DNA from: JARRNJ01 sp037385045
GTDB taxonomy: Bacteria > Pseudomonadota > Gammaproteobacteria > JASBUN01
NCBI GenBank assembly: GCA_037385045.1
Contig: JARRNJ010000120.1
Location: forward strand, 1-6,473
Length of the DNA: 6,473 nt
Direction: 5' to 3'
The notes under the pieces were generated by a model. It was not told the origin of the DNA, did no database searches, and saw only the letters and a list, made by a program, of their open reading frames with translations. Position numbers and translations under genes: made by a program. Shown here in pieces: positions 5,432 through 6,473 of the stretch (the stretch's first letter is position 1; every line of letters starts with the position of its first letter).

Positions 5432-5438
5432 AAAAAAA
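5432..5438 (-). promoter_or_regulatory. T7 run just before the PH-like gene start
   Basis: The minus strand carries seven consecutive T residues 8 bases before the ATG at 5423, where a Shine-Dalgarno sequence would normally sit. Only a 3-base GGG/CCC pairing (5445-5447 with 5454-5456) precedes it, too weak for a confident intrinsic terminator of the STAS-like gene. A U-rich leader could instead act as an S1-type translation enhancer. Confidence 0.25.
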
Positions 5439-5477
5439 CGCGCCGGGACATGGCCCTCGCCGACACCAGGCTCCCCG

Positions 5478-5852
5478 TTAGCGGGCATCGTCCTCCAACC
5501 AGGCGATGGCCGCTGATTCGTCGGTGAAAATGCGCACGTTGAAGCAGGCGTTGCGCATGAAGGTCTCTATCATGTCGTGAGACCGGTCCTCGGGACTCGC
5601 CAGAATCGCGCTCCGCACGGTCTTCTCCCAAGCGAGGTCACGGGTACTTCTGTATGCGTACTGATAATTCTCCAGCACCGTCGACACATTCCTTGATGAG
5701 CGGACATCAACCAGAAGACGCCGGATTCCCTGTGTCCGGCTCACCTCCCGCAGCTCGGCGGACCACTCGCGTGCACTCGCCGCCGACGTGTCGCCTTCAA
5801 TGCGCACACGCAAGAACTTGCGACTGTCTGAGATGGAAATCGTGTAACTCAT
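5478..5852 (-). CDS. STAS/SpoIIAA-like domain protein
   Basis: This 124-residue single-domain protein opens with two strands, MSYTISISDSRKFLRVRIEG (1-20). A helix with Trp (23-40, SAASAREWSAELREVSRT) comes next, then the core strand RRLLVDVRSS (44-53). After a helical region with a repeated Tyr/Arg pattern (YQYAYRSTRDLAWEK), the strand SAILASP (81-87) follows. It ends with CFNVRIFTDESAAIAWLEDD (103-122). The alternating strand-helix order and the closing V-R-[IV]-F-x-D-x-x-x-A-x-x-WL motif are typical of STAS/SpoIIAA-like proteins. Many of these serve as partner-switching or lipid-related regulators. No Ser kinase, phosphatase or sigma factor is nearby, so the partner is unknown. The ATG at 5852 is chosen over upstream frame extension because the domain starts there, though its ribosome site (GGAACGAG) is weak. 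Confidence 0.82.
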   Translation of the reverse strand: MSYTISISDSRKFLRVRIEGDTSAASAREWSAELREVSRTQGIRRLLVDVRSSRNVSTVLENYQYAYRSTRDLAWEKTVRSAILASPEDRSHDMIETFMRNACFNVRIFTDESAAIAWLEDDAR

Positions 5853-6119
5853 GGTCTCGTTCCGCACACGTCGAAATCCAGTGGCAACCCAAGTGACGGA
5901 AAAGCGCGCCGTCGGACCACCCAGGCGCCCGGATCGCAAATACCCGCGGCCTCTGAAACACTCGGTAATGCCCGGGGCCGCCACCCACGAAGCGGCTCCC
6001 GCTCGCGCCGCATTTTGTGATCAAAAGACCAGATGACACTCGGTTTGCGCGGGCGCGCGTCTGCCCGGGCGCCCCATAAGCATAGGTGCTGCCTCCCGCC
6101 GCCGGGATGCCGGGCGGGC
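5853..6119. other. Intergenic region, no gene seen
   Basis: These 267 bases lie between the small overlapping frame and the STAS-like gene. Frames on both strands are arginine- and proline-rich with no recognisable domain. A small palindromic core, TGATCA (6018-6023), lies in an A/T-rich patch about 170 bases upstream of the STAS-like start. It is one of the few A/T-rich spots in the gap and could be part of a promoter or operator. This is a guess. Confidence 0.5.
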
Positions 6120-6272
6120 TCACACCGTCCCGGCCCCCCGATGCGCATTATTTGGCGCCGGAGCCAGGGGACTGCCGCGCGGCCGCAAAGCCCCGGGCTG
6201 GTACGGCCAGCCGCCGGCCGCAGCTTCAGCCACTTCGGCTCCGTATTCCAGCAATCGCTTGAATAATGCCAT
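6120..6272 (-). CDS. Small 50-residue protein, translationally coupled, unknown
   Basis: An ATG at 6272-6270 overlaps the TGA (6274-6272) of the upstream gene as TGATG, the classic arrangement for translational coupling. The product begins MALFKRLLEYGAEVAEAAAG (1-20), an amphipathic helix-like stretch with good coding style. It continues WPYQPG and ends in a low-complexity Pro/Arg/Gly-rich tail before a TGA at 6120. A weak GGGAA lies 5 bases before the start. I recognise no family. The first 26 residues look real and the tail does not, so this may be a truncated 5' end of a longer ancestral gene. Confidence 0.45.
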   Translation of the reverse strand: MALFKRLLEYGAEVAEAAAGGWPYQPGALRPRGSPLAPAPNNAHRGAGTV

Positions 6273-6473
6273 CAATTCCCATTGACGCCAACGGGTATTT
6301 CAACGGCCTCCCCGGCACCGTCGCGCTGGATCAAGGCGGATTTCCCGGCGGGCGCTTCCCGGAGGACATATTGAGTCCCGGGTTCGAGACGTACATGCAT
6401 CTCGTAGCAGCGAAGCCGTTGCGGGAGCAGGGGCACGCCGTACGGAACACTGCTCAACCAGAGCACATGGGCG
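6272..6473 (-). CDS. Unknown protein, C-terminal part only (cut by the window end)
   Basis: The frame is open from the window edge to a TGA at 6272-6274 and gives 66 residues. A GTG at 6466 could be read as a start but has no room for a visible ribosome site, so the gene most likely begins outside. The segment reads PYGVPLLPQRLRCYEMHVRL, then EPGTQYVLREAPAGKSALIQ, then RDGAGEAVEIPVGVNGN. It has alternating polar and hydrophobic residues suggestive of beta strands, one Cys, and no transmembrane helix. I do not recognise the family. Its stop overlaps the next small frame, suggesting an operon. Confidence 0.55.
   Translation of the reverse strand, partial: AHVLWLSSVPYGVPLLPQRLRCYEMHVRLEPGTQYVLREAPAGKSALIQRDGAGEAVEIPVGVNGN

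Noticed and set aside
4717..5631. Long 304-residue minus-strand open frame
   Set aside because: It overlaps two better-supported minus-strand genes in a different frame, is Arg/Pro/Ala-rich, and has no domain. Long open frames of this kind are expected in GC-rich DNA.
6371..6395. T-arm-like GGTTCGAGA suggesting a tRNA
   Set aside because: It lies inside the open frame at the right edge and there is no acceptor stem, anticodon arm or CCA-side pairing around it.

Overview
The window is GC-rich bacterial DNA. The gene content (a TrmO-type tRNA methyltransferase, an HSCARG-type NmrA protein, an InhA-type DJ-1/PfpI protein, a STAS-like protein) and REP-like palindromes carrying a GTAG head point to a proteobacterium, most likely gamma or beta. 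This placement is an inference from content and style, because no phylogenetic marker is present.

Layout. At the left edge a short plus-strand reading frame (2-175) looks like the C-terminal tail of a membrane permease. Every other recognisable gene lies on the minus strand. From right to left these are: an unknown gene cut by the window end (6272-6473); a 50-residue frame overlapping its stop (6120-6272); a STAS-like protein (5478-5852) followed 54 bases later by a PH-like membrane-anchored protein (5028-5423); a DJ-1/PfpI protein (4091-4720); a broken L-serine dehydratase tail (3681-3891); an exported protein of unknown function (2969-3568); a TrmO/TsaA-type protein (2419-2898); and an NmrA/HSCARG-type NAD(P)-binding protein (986-1936).

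Between the intact genes lies a large share of decayed DNA. About 800 bases on the left (176-985) hold a shrunken DUF6064-like relic, frame-broken coding-like sequence that may begin like DUF1697, and a REP-like palindrome pair. The gap upstream of the NmrA gene (1998-2309) holds a roughly 310-base block bounded by imperfect inverted repeats and containing a tight run of hairpins. One of these hairpins is a second copy of the left-hand REP-like unit. This is the most interesting structure in the window and looks like a miniature inverted-repeat element or IS remnant.

The intact genes do not form one obvious pathway. TrmO acts on tRNA. The NmrA and DJ-1/PfpI proteins belong to families tied to redox sensing or small-molecule chemistry. 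The STAS and PH-like genes may be co-transcribed. I see no defence system, CRISPR array, RNA gene or intact transposase. The region reads as accessory chromosome with single-gene units separated by gene relics and small repeats.
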